Of a DNA stretch of 64,000 nucleotides, positions 1 to 8,301 are shown in pieces. Every line of letters starts with the position of its first letter. Positions within the stretch are counted from its first letter, which is position 1. The DNA is from Streptomyces sp. NBC_01478 (GTDB taxonomy: Bacteria > Actinomycetota > Actinomycetes > Streptomycetales > Streptomycetaceae): assembly GCF_036227225.1 (NCBI RefSeq), contig NZ_CP109444.1:9343501-9407500 (forward strand). Direction: 5' to 3'. The translations under genes and the position numbers were made by a program. The notes beneath the pieces were generated by a model that ran no database searches, was not told where the DNA came from, and saw only the letters and a list, made by a program, of their open reading frames with translations.

Positions 1-424
1 CGTCAAGGGCAACATCGGCGAGATCACCGGGCCGATGATCACCGAGCTGGCCCGCGAGGGCGACGCGATGTGCATCGAGCTGCTCCAGGACATCGGCCAG
101 TGGCTCGGCGTCGGCATCGCCAACCTCGCCGCCGCCCTCGACCCGTCCTGCTTCGTGATCGGCGGCGGTGTCTCGGCCGCCGACGACCTGCTGATCGGCC
201 CCGCGCGGGACGCGTTCAAGCGCCAGCTCACCGGCCGCGGCTACCGCCCCGAGGCCCGCATAGTGCGCGCCCAGCTCGGCCCCGAGGCCGGCATGGTCGG
301 CGCCGCCGACCTCGCCCGCCTGGTCGCCCGCCGGTTCCGCCGCGCCAAGCGCCGCCGGGTCGAGCGGTACGAGCGCTACGAGCGGTTCGCCGAGTCCCGG
401 CGCGACACCCAGGACACGGCATGA
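1..424 (+). CDS. ROK-family sugar kinase (C-terminal part)
   Basis: The frame is open from base 2 and the N-terminus lies outside the window. About 140 residues remain. They include the segment AALDPSCFVIGGGVS, which matches the C-terminal part of ROK glucokinases, where the sugar kinase fold closes over ATP. The tail is very basic (RRFRRAKRRRVERYERYERF) and longer than in minimal glucokinases. The stop codon overlaps the start of the next gene (ATGA), so the two are probably co-translated. The natural sugar cannot be told because the ATP-binding and CxCGxxGC zinc motifs are missing from the window. It could equally be called a glucokinase-like protein. Confidence 0.85.
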   Translation, partial: VKGNIGEITGPMITELAREGDAMCIELLQDIGQWLGVGIANLAAALDPSCFVIGGGVSAADDLLIGPARDAFKRQLTGRGYRPEARIVRAQLGPEAGMVGAADLARLVARRFRRAKRRRVERYERYERFAESRRDTQDTA

Positions 425-1002
425 TCGCATCGCTGCCCAGCCGGGCCACCTCCCGGGACGAGCCGCCCCGACCACCCGAGGACCCCCGCCACAAGGCCCG
501 CCGCAGAGCGCTCACCCTGCTCATCATCGTGCTGCTCATCGGCGTACCGGCCGTCTATCTGGCGATCTCCGCGAACCAGAGCCGCAACAGCGGCAAGGAC
601 AAGGAGGCCAAGTACTCGGCGACCGGGCTCACCGTGGGCTGGCCCTCCAAGGTCCAGCGCCGCCTTTACCAGGTACCGGTCCCGCACCCGGCCGAAGAGG
701 TTGCCTTCTACGAGACCAACAACTGGAAGACCAGCCGCCTCTACGTCCAGTTCGAGACCAGCGACGCGGGCCTGGACACCTTCCTCGCCGGCATAGGCGT
801 CGACCGGAACACGCTGAAAAAGAACGACATCACGATCAGCGCCCGCGACCAGAAGATCACCGGCTGGACGTTCACCCGCCCCGGCCCCTGGTGGGGCGTC
901 GTCAACAAGCAGAAGGACCCGGCCCCCACCCAGGACATCGTGGTGAACCTGTCCGACCCGAAGCTCCCCATGGTCTACGTCGTCTCCCGCACGGTTCCCT
1001 AG
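421..1002 (+). CDS. Single-pass membrane protein of unknown function
   Basis: 193 residues starting at an ATG that overlaps the kinase stop. The N-terminal ~35 residues are basic and proline-rich. One hydrophobic helix follows (ALTLLIIVLLIGVPAVYLAI, about residues 38-57). The rest, about 135 residues, is soluble with no cysteines and is predicted to lie outside the membrane. I recognise no domain. The coupling to the sugar kinase suggests a joint role, but nothing in the sequence shows a substrate or catalytic residue. It is followed after 98 bases by the SNF2 helicase, which has its own promoter. Confidence 0.8.
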   Translation: MIASLPSRATSRDEPPRPPEDPRHKARRRALTLLIIVLLIGVPAVYLAISANQSRNSGKDKEAKYSATGLTVGWPSKVQRRLYQVPVPHPAEEVAFYETNNWKTSRLYVQFETSDAGLDTFLAGIGVDRNTLKKNDITISARDQKITGWTFTRPGPWWGVVNKQKDPAPTQDIVVNLSDPKLPMVYVVSRTVP

Positions 1003-1033
1003 CAGGGCCGCCCCGGCCGGTCGCCGGAGCCGA

Positions 1034-1056
1034 TTGTCAGACCCCGCCCGTAGAGT
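1034..1056 (+). promoter_or_regulatory. RecA-NDp/PafBC-type promoter of the SNF2 helicase
   Basis: TTGTCAGAC at 1034-1042 is followed by exactly 8 bases and TAGAGT at 1051-1056. This fits the actinobacterial consensus TTGTCRGTG-N8-TAnnnT, except for the last two positions of the first element. Transcription would start near 1063, leaving a leader of about 38 bases with GGAGGT (1085-1090) before the ATG at 1101. Damage regulation is inferred from the motif class. Confidence 0.65.
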
Positions 1057-1100
1057 CGAAGACGGCTGACACGACTGACGGGCGGGAGGTGACAGGACGT

Positions 1101-3935
1101 ATGACGGACACGGCACTCATGGAGCAGATCTCCGTACGACTGGCCGCGGTCTTCCTGCCGTCCCCCGTCGTCCCGCGCGAGGGCCGCATCGCCTTCTGGG
1201 ACCCCGACGGCGAGCGCGCACTCCCCGACGCCGAAGAGGGCGTGGAACAGACCGAGTTGACCGTCGTACGACGGTCCGGCGCCGGAGTCCGCCGCAGGTC
1301 CACCCCCGCGCTGACCCTGACCGTCGAAGCGGCCCTGCCCCTGCTCGTGCGCGCCCGCCGCGACCCCGCCGCCCATCCCGCCACGGCCTGCTGGGGCGCC
1401 GCCGCCCTGCACGCACTGCGGCTCGCCGCCCGCGGCCGGCTCCTCCCCGGCCTCACCGCTTCGGGCCACGACGCCTGGCGCGCGGGCCCCCTGGAGCCCG
1501 AGGACATCGCGCACGTCCGCGCGGTCGCGGCGGCCCTTCCGTACGAGGGCCACGCGGTCCCGCTGCCCGGCCCGGGCCCGCTCCGGCTGCCCGAGCCGGA
1601 AGCGCTGATGCGGTCCTTCCTGGACGCGGTCGCGGACACCCTGCCCCGCACCCCGGCCGCGCCGTACACCTCCGGGCTGCCCTTCGCGGCCCGCAAGCCG
1701 CAGCGCCTGCGCGACGCCCAGGACTGGGCCGCCGAGGTCGCCGCCGGCATGGACGCGGGCGTGCGGATCTCGCTCCGCCTGGACCTGGCGGCGTACGACC
1801 TGTTCGACGACGGAGGGCGGGTGCGCAGCGCGGGAGCGGCGATCGTCCAGGTGCACAGCCTCGCCGACCCGACCCTCGTGGTCGACGCGGCGGCCCTGTG
1901 GGCGGGCACGGCGGACACCGCCTTCGGCCCCCGCGCACGCGTGGACGCCGCGTTGGCCGTACGGCGGGCCGCGCGCGTCTGGCCCCCGCTGGACCGGCTC
2001 TCCGAGCAGGACGTGCCCGACGTACTGGCCCTGTCCGAGGAGGAGTTGGGCGATCTGCTCGGCATGGCGGCCACGCGCCTCGCGGCGGCCGGGGTGGCCG
2101 TCCACTGGCCCCGGGACCTGGCGCAGGACCTGACGGTGTCCGCCGTCGTCCGGTCGGCGCCGGGCTCCGCGACCGACGGCACGGGCTTCTTCGAGAGCGA
2201 GGAACTCCTCCAGTTCCGCTGGCAGTTGGCGCTCGGCGGCGACCCGCTCACCGAGGCCGAGATGGACACTCTGGCCGAGGCCCACCGCCCGGTCGTACGA
2301 CTGCGGGACCAGTGGGTGCTGGTCGACCCGGCTCTCGTCCGCAAGGCGCGCAAACGCGAACTGGGCCTGCTGGACCCGGTCGACGCGCTGTCCGTCGCCC
2401 TCACCGGCACCGCGGAGGTCGACGGCGAGCAGGTGGAAGCCGTCCCGGTCGGCGCGCTGGCCACCCTCCGCGACCGCCTCACGGCAGGCATCCAGCCCGC
2501 CGAGCCACCCCCCGGCCTCCAGGCCACCCTCCGGGACTACCAACTCCGGGGCCTGGCCTGGCTCGACCTCATGACCTCCCTCGGCCTGGGCGGCTGCCTC
2601 GCCGACGACATGGGCCTCGGCAAGACGATCACCCTCATCGCCCTCCACCTGCGGCGGGCACACCGCCACCCCACCCTGGTGGTCTGCCCGGCCTCCCTCC
2701 TGGGCAACTGGCAGCGGGAGATCACCCGCTTCGCCCCCGGAGTCCCCGTCCGCCGCTTCCACGGCGCGGACCGCACCCTGGAGGACCTGACCGGCGGCTT
2801 CGTCCTCACGACGTACGGCACGATGCGCTCGGCGGCGGCGACGCTCGCCCGGCAGCCGTGGGGCATGGTCGTCGCGGACGAGGCCCAGCACGTGAAGAAC
2901 CCGTACTCGGCGACGGCGAAGGCACTGCGCACGATCCCGTCCCCCGCGCGCGTGGCCCTCACCGGCACACCGGTGGAGAACAACCTCTCCGAGCTGTGGG
3001 CCCTGCTGGACTGGACGACCCCCGGGCTCCTCGGCCCCCTGAAGTCCTTCCGCGCCCGGCACGCGCGCGCGGTGGAGAACGGCGAGGACGAGGAGGCGGT
3101 GACCCGGCTGGCCCGCCTGGTCCGCCCGTTCCTCCTGCGCCGCAAGAAGTCCGACCCCGGCATCGTCCCCGAACTGCCGCCCAAGACGGAGACGGACCAC
3201 CCGGTCCCGCTCACCCGCGAACAGGCCTCGCTCTACGAGGCGGTGGTGCGGGAATCGATGCTCGCGATCGAGACGACGGAGGGCATCGCCCGCCGGGGCC
3301 TGGTCCTGAAGCTCCTCACCTCCCTCAAACAGATCTGCGACCACCCGGCGCTGTACCTGAAGGAGGACCACGCGGAGGCACAGGCCTCGGGAGACCGCCT
3401 CGCCGCCCGCTCCGGCAAACTCGCCCTGCTGGACGAGCTGTTGGACACACTGCTGTCCGAGGACGGTTCCGCGATCGTCTTCACGCAGTACGTCGGCATG
3501 GCCCGCCTGATCACCTCCCACCTGTCCGCCCGCGCGGTCCCGGTGGAGCTGCTGCACGGCGGCACAGCGGTACCGGAGCGGGAGCGCATGGTGGACCGCT
3601 TCCAGGCCGGCGCGACCCCGGTCCTGGTCCTCTCCCTGAAGGCGGCGGGCACCGGCCTCAACCTGACCCGCGCGGGCCATGTCGTCCACTTCGACCGCTG
3701 GTGGAACCCGGCGGTCGAGGAACAGGCCACGGACCGCGCGTACCGCATCGGCCAGACCCAGCCGGTCCAGGTCCACCGCCTCATCACCGAGGGCACGGTC
3801 GAGGACCGCATCGCCGAAATGCTGGAAGCGAAGCGGGCGTTGGCGGACGCGATCCTCGGCTCCGGGGAGTCGTCACTGACCGAACTGTCGGACCGGGACC
3901 TCTCGGACCTGGTCTCGTTGCGGAGGGAGTCGTGA
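1101..3935 (+). CDS. SNF2-family DEAD/DEAH-box ATPase (helicase-like)
   Basis: 944 residues. ATG 1101 was chosen because GGAGGT lies 10 bases upstream; the frame is open further upstream without support. The N-terminal ~450 residues resemble the SNF2-associated region found in bacterial SNF2 proteins. The motor follows: Walker A DDMGLGKT near residue 500, DEAQ near 592, motif III region ALTGTPVENN, and in the second lobe LLHGG, LSLKAAGTGLNL and the arginine-finger region ATDRAYRIGQ. Such proteins translocate on double-stranded DNA and remodel bound proteins. The stop overlaps the GTG start of the SWIM protein (GTGA), so the two are probably made together. The promoter is of DNA-damage type, which suggests a repair or stress role. 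Confidence 0.93.
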   Translation: MTDTALMEQISVRLAAVFLPSPVVPREGRIAFWDPDGERALPDAEEGVEQTELTVVRRSGAGVRRRSTPALTLTVEAALPLLVRARRDPAAHPATACWGAAALHALRLAARGRLLPGLTASGHDAWRAGPLEPEDIAHVRAVAAALPYEGHAVPLPGPGPLRLPEPEALMRSFLDAVADTLPRTPAAPYTSGLPFAARKPQRLRDAQDWAAEVAAGMDAGVRISLRLDLAAYDLFDDGGRVRSAGAAIVQVHSLADPTLVVDAAALWAGTADTAFGPRARVDAALAVRRAARVWPPLDRLSEQDVPDVLALSEEELGDLLGMAATRLAAAGVAVHWPRDLAQDLTVSAVVRSAPGSATDGTGFFESEELLQFRWQLALGGDPLTEAEMDTLAEAHRPVVRLRDQWVLVDPALVRKARKRELGLLDPVDALSVALTGTAEVDGEQVEAVPVGALATLRDRLTAGIQPAEPPPGLQATLRDYQLRGLAWLDLMTSLGLGGCLADDMGLGKTITLIALHLRRAHRHPTLVVCPASLLGNWQREITRFAPGVPVRRFHGADRTLEDLTGGFVLTTYGTMRSAAATLARQPWGMVVADEAQHVKNPYSATAKALRTIPSPARVALTGTPVENNLSELWALLDWTTPGLLGPLKSFRARHARAVENGEDEEAVTRLARLVRPFLLRRKKSDPGIVPELPPKTETDHPVPLTREQASLYEAVVRESMLAIETTEGIARRGLVLKLLTSLKQICDHPALYLKEDHAEAQASGDRLAARSGKLALLDELLDTLLSEDGSAIVFTQYVGMARLITSHLSARAVPVELLHGGTAVPERERMVDRFQAGATPVLVLSLKAAGTGLNLTRAGHVVHFDRWWNPAVEEQATDRAYRIGQTQPVQVHRLITEGTVEDRIAEMLEAKRALADAILGSGESSLTELSDRDLSDLVSLRRES

Positions 3936-6100
3936 CGGGGGTGGAGGGGCTCGCGCAAGGTGCGGGCGAAGCGGAGCACGGCGGAGAACTTGCGCCAGAT
4001 GAAGGCGAGTTGGAGCGGACGCGGCCCGCGCCGGACGCGAGTGAACAGGCCGAGCAACAAGCTGCACGACCCGCCGACCTGGCACGGCAAGCGCTGCGGG
4101 CCGCGCGCGAGCGTCGGGAGCGGGCGCCGGAGAAGCCTGCGGGGCACGTGACGGACCCTGAGGACTCGGCGGCCCGCGCATCCGTGCCGACTGGTCCCGA
4201 GGAGTCGGTGTCCCGCGCATCCGCGCCGACCGGCGTCGAGGAGTCGGTGTCCCGCACACCCGTGCCGACCGGCGCCGAGGAGACGACGGTCACCGTACCC
4301 CCGGTTGACGATCCCTCGGTGTCCGCCCCACGGCCCGGTGACGCCGCCCGTGCGGCGTTGCGCGCCGCGCTACCGGTTCGACGCGAGGCAGCCGCAGCGG
4401 CCGACCCCGAGGACACCAGCACCGAACCGGCTCCCGACCCCGCAGCACAGGGCGACCACCCGGCACCCCCAGCCCCCGCCGTCGGTGACAGTGCCCCGGA
4501 CCACCCGTCCACCCGCCCCGCCGACATCGCACGCGAGGCACTGCGGGCTGCCCGGCGAGAGAGTCAGCAGGCTCGAACCGACGCAGGGCGCCAGGGAGTT
4601 GAGCCCGCACCCCGCCCACCCCGCCGGACCTCCACCCCCTCCAGCACCAGCACAACCACCGACACCGCACGAACACGCGCCCAGGCGCCCGGCGGTATCG
4701 AAGCCAACCGAGCACGCGCCGTACGGGACTTGCTCGCCGACGCCTTCCAGATGCCCCAGGACGACGACCCCACCACGGAGCTGCCGGCCGTAACCCTCGC
4801 CCCCACCTCCACCCCCACAACCCCCACAACCATGGGATCCCCCTCCCGAGACAGCGACCTGCGCCGCACCTTCCCCGCGTTCCCGCCCAGGTCCTCGGAC
4901 GGTGCGGGCTTCGCCGAGAGCTGGTGGGGCAACGCATGGGTCACCGCGCTGGAAGAAGGCGCGCTGGACCCCAAGCGGCTTGCGCGGGGCCGGGGTTACG
5001 CGGAGAAGGGGCATGTCGACGCGATCACCGTGACGCCCGGGCTCGTGCTCGGGTATGTGCAGGGCAGCCGCGCCCGGCCGTACCGCGTACAGGTGCGGCT
5101 GCGCACGCTGGACGACGCGGACTGGGAGCGGTTCCTGGACGCCGCCGCCGACCGGCCCGGGCACATCGCCGCGCTGCTCGACAAGGAGATGCCCAAGTCC
5201 CTGGCCGAGTGCGGAGTCCCGCTGCTGCCGGGGCCCGGCGACCTCGCCCCCCAGTGCAGTTGCCCCGACAACGGCCACCCCTGCAAGCACGCCGCCGCCC
5301 TCTGCTACCAGACCGCGCGCCTCCTGGACGCCGACCCCTTCGTCCTGCTCCTGCTCCGCGGTCGGGGCGAACGCCCGCTGCTCGACGCCCTGTCCCGCCG
5401 TAACGCGGCCCGTGCGGCCCGCGCCGCCCAGGAGCAGGAACCGGCCCCTCTCCCCGGCGTGAGAGCCACCGACGTGCTTGCCGAGCCGGGGCGCCGACTC
5501 CCTCCGCTCCCACCCCCGTTGCCCATGCCCCCGCACCCCGAGCAGCCTCCCGTGTATCCGGCGGCTCCGGGCGGCCCGGACCCCTTCGCGCTCGACCAGT
5601 TGGCGACCGACGCCGCCGCCCGCGCGCACGCGCTGCTCAGCACCGGCCGGGACCCGGTGGGGGAGTTGACGCTGTGGCAGGACGCGGTGCGGCTCGCCGC
5701 GGCCCGCCCCGGTTCGGGGCTCACCGCCACCACCCGCTCGCTCTACGCCTCCCTCGCCAAGGCCACCGGCCGCGGCACGGCCGAGCTGGCGCGCGCGGTC
5801 GCCGCCTGGCGGCAGGGCGGCATCGAGGGCCTCGCGGTGCTCGAAGAGCCCTGGGACCCGCCGGCCGGCCGCTTCGACCGGGCCCGCCCCCTCCTCCTCG
5901 CCGCCGACCTCCCGGCCTTCCGCCCCTGGCACAACCACCTCACCCACCCCCACGGCCATGTCCAACTCCGCCTCGGCCGCGACGGCTTGTGGTACGCCTA
6001 CGAATCCGAGCCGGGCGACGAGGACTGGTGGCCCAGAGGCACCCCCGACCTGGACCCGGTCGGCGCGTTGACGGGCCTGGGCGCCCCCGGCGAACTCTGA
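3932..6100 (+). CDS. SWIM zinc-finger protein, partner of the SNF2 ATPase
   Basis: 722 residues from GTG 3932, which overlaps the helicase stop. Residues 1 to about 320 are low-complexity, rich in Ala, Pro, Thr and Glu, and include about three imperfect 13-residue repeats around PTGxEESVSR (bases about 4168-4285) plus recurring PADLARQALRAAR-like helices. The folded part starts near residue 330 (FAESWWGNAWVTALEEG). A SWIM motif, CSCPDNGHPCKHAAALCY, lies near residue 442; it is CxCx(n)CxH, a zinc ligand set associated with DNA or protein binding. The C-terminus is again acidic and proline-rich. Helicase-SWIM pairs are common neighbours in Streptomyces, and the product probably acts with the helicase. 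The molecular function is unknown. Confidence 0.88.
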   Translation: MTGVEGLAQGAGEAEHGGELAPDEGELERTRPAPDASEQAEQQAARPADLARQALRAARERRERAPEKPAGHVTDPEDSAARASVPTGPEESVSRASAPTGVEESVSRTPVPTGAEETTVTVPPVDDPSVSAPRPGDAARAALRAALPVRREAAAAADPEDTSTEPAPDPAAQGDHPAPPAPAVGDSAPDHPSTRPADIAREALRAARRESQQARTDAGRQGVEPAPRPPRRTSTPSSTSTTTDTARTRAQAPGGIEANRARAVRDLLADAFQMPQDDDPTTELPAVTLAPTSTPTTPTTMGSPSRDSDLRRTFPAFPPRSSDGAGFAESWWGNAWVTALEEGALDPKRLARGRGYAEKGHVDAITVTPGLVLGYVQGSRARPYRVQVRLRTLDDADWERFLDAAADRPGHIAALLDKEMPKSLAECGVPLLPGPGDLAPQCSCPDNGHPCKHAAALCYQTARLLDADPFVLLLLRGRGERPLLDALSRRNAARAARAAQEQEPAPLPGVRATDVLAEPGRRLPPLPPPLPMPPHPEQPPVYPAAPGGPDPFALDQLATDAAARAHALLSTGRDPVGELTLWQDAVRLAAARPGSGLTATTRSLYASLAKATGRGTAELARAVAAWRQGGIEGLAVLEEPWDPPAGRFDRARPLLLAADLPAFRPWHNHLTHPHGHVQLRLGRDGLWYAYESEPGDEDWWPRGTPDLDPVGALTGLGAPGEL

Positions 6101-6254
6101 ACCGCAGCCCCCACCCGAGGCCGGGTTCTCCACGAACGCCCCACCCGAATCCGGTGAAGGCGATGTGAGGGTTCCCCACCGATGTGTGGAAGCCGAGTGG
6201 GGAGACCGGGGGCCCCACAGCCGGACCTTAAGAAACGGCGGTTACGTTGGAGCG

Positions 6255-7556
6255 GTGAGCGACATGAAGACCCCCGCACTCCAGTACCGCTTCGACGGCC
6301 CCGAAGACGCGCCCGTTCTCATCCTGGGCCCGTCGCTCGGGACGACCTGGCACATGTTCGATCGCCAGGTGCCCGAACTGGCGAAACAGTGGCGAGTCTT
6401 CCGGTACGACCTCCCAGGGCACGGCGGCTCGCCCGCGCACGGGACCGGCTCGGTCGCCGACCTGGCCGACCGGCTGCTGGCCACGCTCGACGCCCTCGGC
6501 GTGCAGCGCTTCGGCTACGCGGGCTGCGCGCTCGGCGGCGCGGTCGGTCTCGAACTGGTCCTGCGCCACCCGGAGCGGGTGGCCTCGCTGGCCCTGATCG
6601 CCGCCTCGCCCCGCTTCGGCACGGCGGACGAGTTCCGCCAGCGCGGGGTGATCGTGCGCACCAACGGGCTCGACCCCATCGCCCGCACCTCGCCCGACCG
6701 CTGGTTCACCAGCGGGTTCGCCGCGTCGCAGCCCGCGATCACCGAGTGGGCCGTCCAGATGGTGCGCACCACCGACCCCGGCTGCTACATCGCAGCGTGC
6801 GAGGCGCTGGCCGCGTTCGACGTACGGTCCGAACTCGCCCGCATCGGCGTGCCGACCCTCGTCCTCGTCGGCTCCGACGACCAGGTCACCGGCCCCGCCG
6901 AGGCGCGCACACTGGTCGCCGGCATCCCGGACGCCCGCCTCGCGGTCGTACCCGGTGCCTCGCACCTGGTCCCGGTCGAGCAGCCCGCCGCCGTCACCGA
7001 CCTCCTCGTCCGGCACTTCTCCACCGCCTGGCAGCCGCCCTACGACCACCACTCCACCGGCCAGATCCCCGTCGTGGCGGCCCCGGCCAGGCCGGTCCTC
7101 GCCGCGCCGCAGCAGCTCGTGCCGATCGCCGAGATCGCGCCGGCGCCCGTGGAGGCGCCGCAGGGCATGGGCCGCCCGGACCCCTACGACGCCGGGATCA
7201 AGGTCCGCCGGGAGGTGCTCGGCGACGCGCACGTCGACCGGGCGCTGGCGCAGGCCGACGAGTTCTCCGGGGACTTCCAGGAGTTCATCACCCGCTACGC
7301 GTGGGGCGAGATCTGGGACCGGCCGGGCCTCGACCGGCGTTCGCGCAGTTGTGTCACCCTCACCGCGCTGGTCGCGGGCGGTCACCTGGACGAGCTGGCC
7401 TTCCACACCCGGGCGGCGCTGCGCAACGGCCTCACCCCGACCGAGATCAAGGAGGTGCTGATGCAGGCCGCCGTGTACTGCGGGGTACCGGCCGCGAACA
7501 GCGCCTTCAAGGTGGCCCAGCAGGTCATCCGGGAGGAGACGACCCCCACGGAGTGA
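6255..7556 (+). CDS. PcaL-like fusion: alpha/beta hydrolase + 4-carboxymuconolactone decarboxylase
   Basis: 433 residues from GTG 6255, only 6 bases after a TACGTT -10-like box, so a leaderless message is possible. Residues ~5-265 are an alpha/beta hydrolase like 3-oxoadipate enol-lactonase. Residues ~310-433 are a carboxymuconolactone decarboxylase domain with ELAFHTRAALRNGLT and EIKEVLMQAAVYCGVPAAN. PcaL joins two consecutive steps of protocatechuate breakdown. Two things are odd. No other pca gene is nearby. The nucleophile elbow reads GCALGG, so the usual catalytic Ser is Ala92, preceded by Cys91. The acid (GSDDQVTGP) and His (ASHLVPVE) regions remain. The decarboxylase half looks complete; hydrolase activity is doubtful. 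Confidence 0.85.
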   Translation: MSDMKTPALQYRFDGPEDAPVLILGPSLGTTWHMFDRQVPELAKQWRVFRYDLPGHGGSPAHGTGSVADLADRLLATLDALGVQRFGYAGCALGGAVGLELVLRHPERVASLALIAASPRFGTADEFRQRGVIVRTNGLDPIARTSPDRWFTSGFAASQPAITEWAVQMVRTTDPGCYIAACEALAAFDVRSELARIGVPTLVLVGSDDQVTGPAEARTLVAGIPDARLAVVPGASHLVPVEQPAAVTDLLVRHFSTAWQPPYDHHSTGQIPVVAAPARPVLAAPQQLVPIAEIAPAPVEAPQGMGRPDPYDAGIKVRREVLGDAHVDRALAQADEFSGDFQEFITRYAWGEIWDRPGLDRRSRSCVTLTALVAGGHLDELAFHTRAALRNGLTPTEIKEVLMQAAVYCGVPAANSAFKVAQQVIREETTPTE

Positions 7557-7586
7557 TCTTCAGACCGGTACCGAGAGCACCAGTCT

Positions 7587-7614
7587 CCGCTGCCCGCCCG
7601 AAGCCGGGCAGCGG
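7587..7614 (+). terminator. Hairpin after the PcaL-like gene
   Basis: Perfect 10-base arms, CCGCTGCCCG (7587-7596) and CGGGCAGCGG (7605-7614), with an 8-base loop. There is no U-run, as is usual in Streptomyces. It ends 12 bases before the next start, so it could also shape that leader. Confidence 0.5.
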
Positions 7615-7626
7615 CAGGATGGACCC

Positions 7627-8271
7627 ATGACGCTCACCACACTCACCAAGAAGTCGCACGCCTGCATCCGTCTGGAGAAGGACGGCCGGACGCTCGTCAT
7701 CGACCCGGGCCTCTTCACCGAGGAGGACGCCACCGCCGGTGCGGACGCGATCCTGGTCACCCACGAGCACGTGGACCACTTCAGCGAGGACCGGCTGCGG
7801 GCCGGCCTGGAGGCCAACCCGGCCGCCGAGATCTGGACGCTGAAGTCGGTCGCCGACCAGCTCTCCGCCGCCTTCCCGGGCCGGGTGCACACGGTCGGCC
7901 ACGGCGACACCTTCACGGCGGTGGGCTTCGACGTCCAGGTGCACGGCGAACTGCACGCCGTGATCCACCCGGACATCCCGCGCATCACCAACGTCGGCTT
8001 CCTCGTCGACGACGGCCGGGTCTTCCACCCGGGCGACGCCCTCACCGTCCCCGACCACACCGTCGAGACCCTGCTGCTCCCGGTCATGGCCCCCTGGAGC
8101 AAGATCTCCGAGGTCATCGACTACGTCCGCGAGGTCAAGCCGCAGCGCGCCTACGACATCCACGACGCCCTGCTCACCGACCTCGCCCGCCCGATCTACG
8201 ACATGCAGATCGGCGCGCTCGGCGGCGCGGAGCACCTGCGGCTGGCGCCCGGTGAGGCCGCGGACCTGTGA
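7627..8271 (+). CDS. Metallo-beta-lactamase-fold hydrolase
   Basis: 214 residues. The metal site THEHVDHF (HxHxDH) lies near residue 44, with later ligands at VIHP near residue 113 and FHPGDAL near residue 135. The compact size and the motifs match the stand-alone MBL hydrolases related to the UlaG/UPF0173 group, which open lactones or cut phosphodiesters. The substrate is unknown. It lies 30 bases upstream of exonuclease III, but that gene has its own promoter overlapping the end of this one. Confidence 0.88.
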   Translation: MTLTTLTKKSHACIRLEKDGRTLVIDPGLFTEEDATAGADAILVTHEHVDHFSEDRLRAGLEANPAAEIWTLKSVADQLSAAFPGRVHTVGHGDTFTAVGFDVQVHGELHAVIHPDIPRITNVGFLVDDGRVFHPGDALTVPDHTVETLLLPVMAPWSKISEVIDYVREVKPQRAYDIHDALLTDLARPIYDMQIGALGGAEHLRLAPGEAADL

Positions 8272-8294
8272 GTGTCAGACCCGCCCGGTAGGTT
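8272..8294 (+). promoter_or_regulatory. RecA-NDp/PafBC-type promoter of exonuclease III
   Basis: GTGTCAGAC at 8272-8280, 8 bases, then TAGGTT at 8289-8294. The start site would fall at about 8301-8302, the A of the ATG, giving a leaderless message. The motif shares TGTCAGACC and spacing with the promoter at 1034. Confidence 0.6.
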
Positions 8295-8301
8295 GTGAGG
8301 C

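Noticed and set aside
999..3776. Long open frame (925 codons) antisense to the SNF2 gene
   Set aside because: It is the mirror of a high-GC coding strand. There is no family motif, composition is Arg/Gly/Val-rich, and the sense strand has clear SNF2 motifs.
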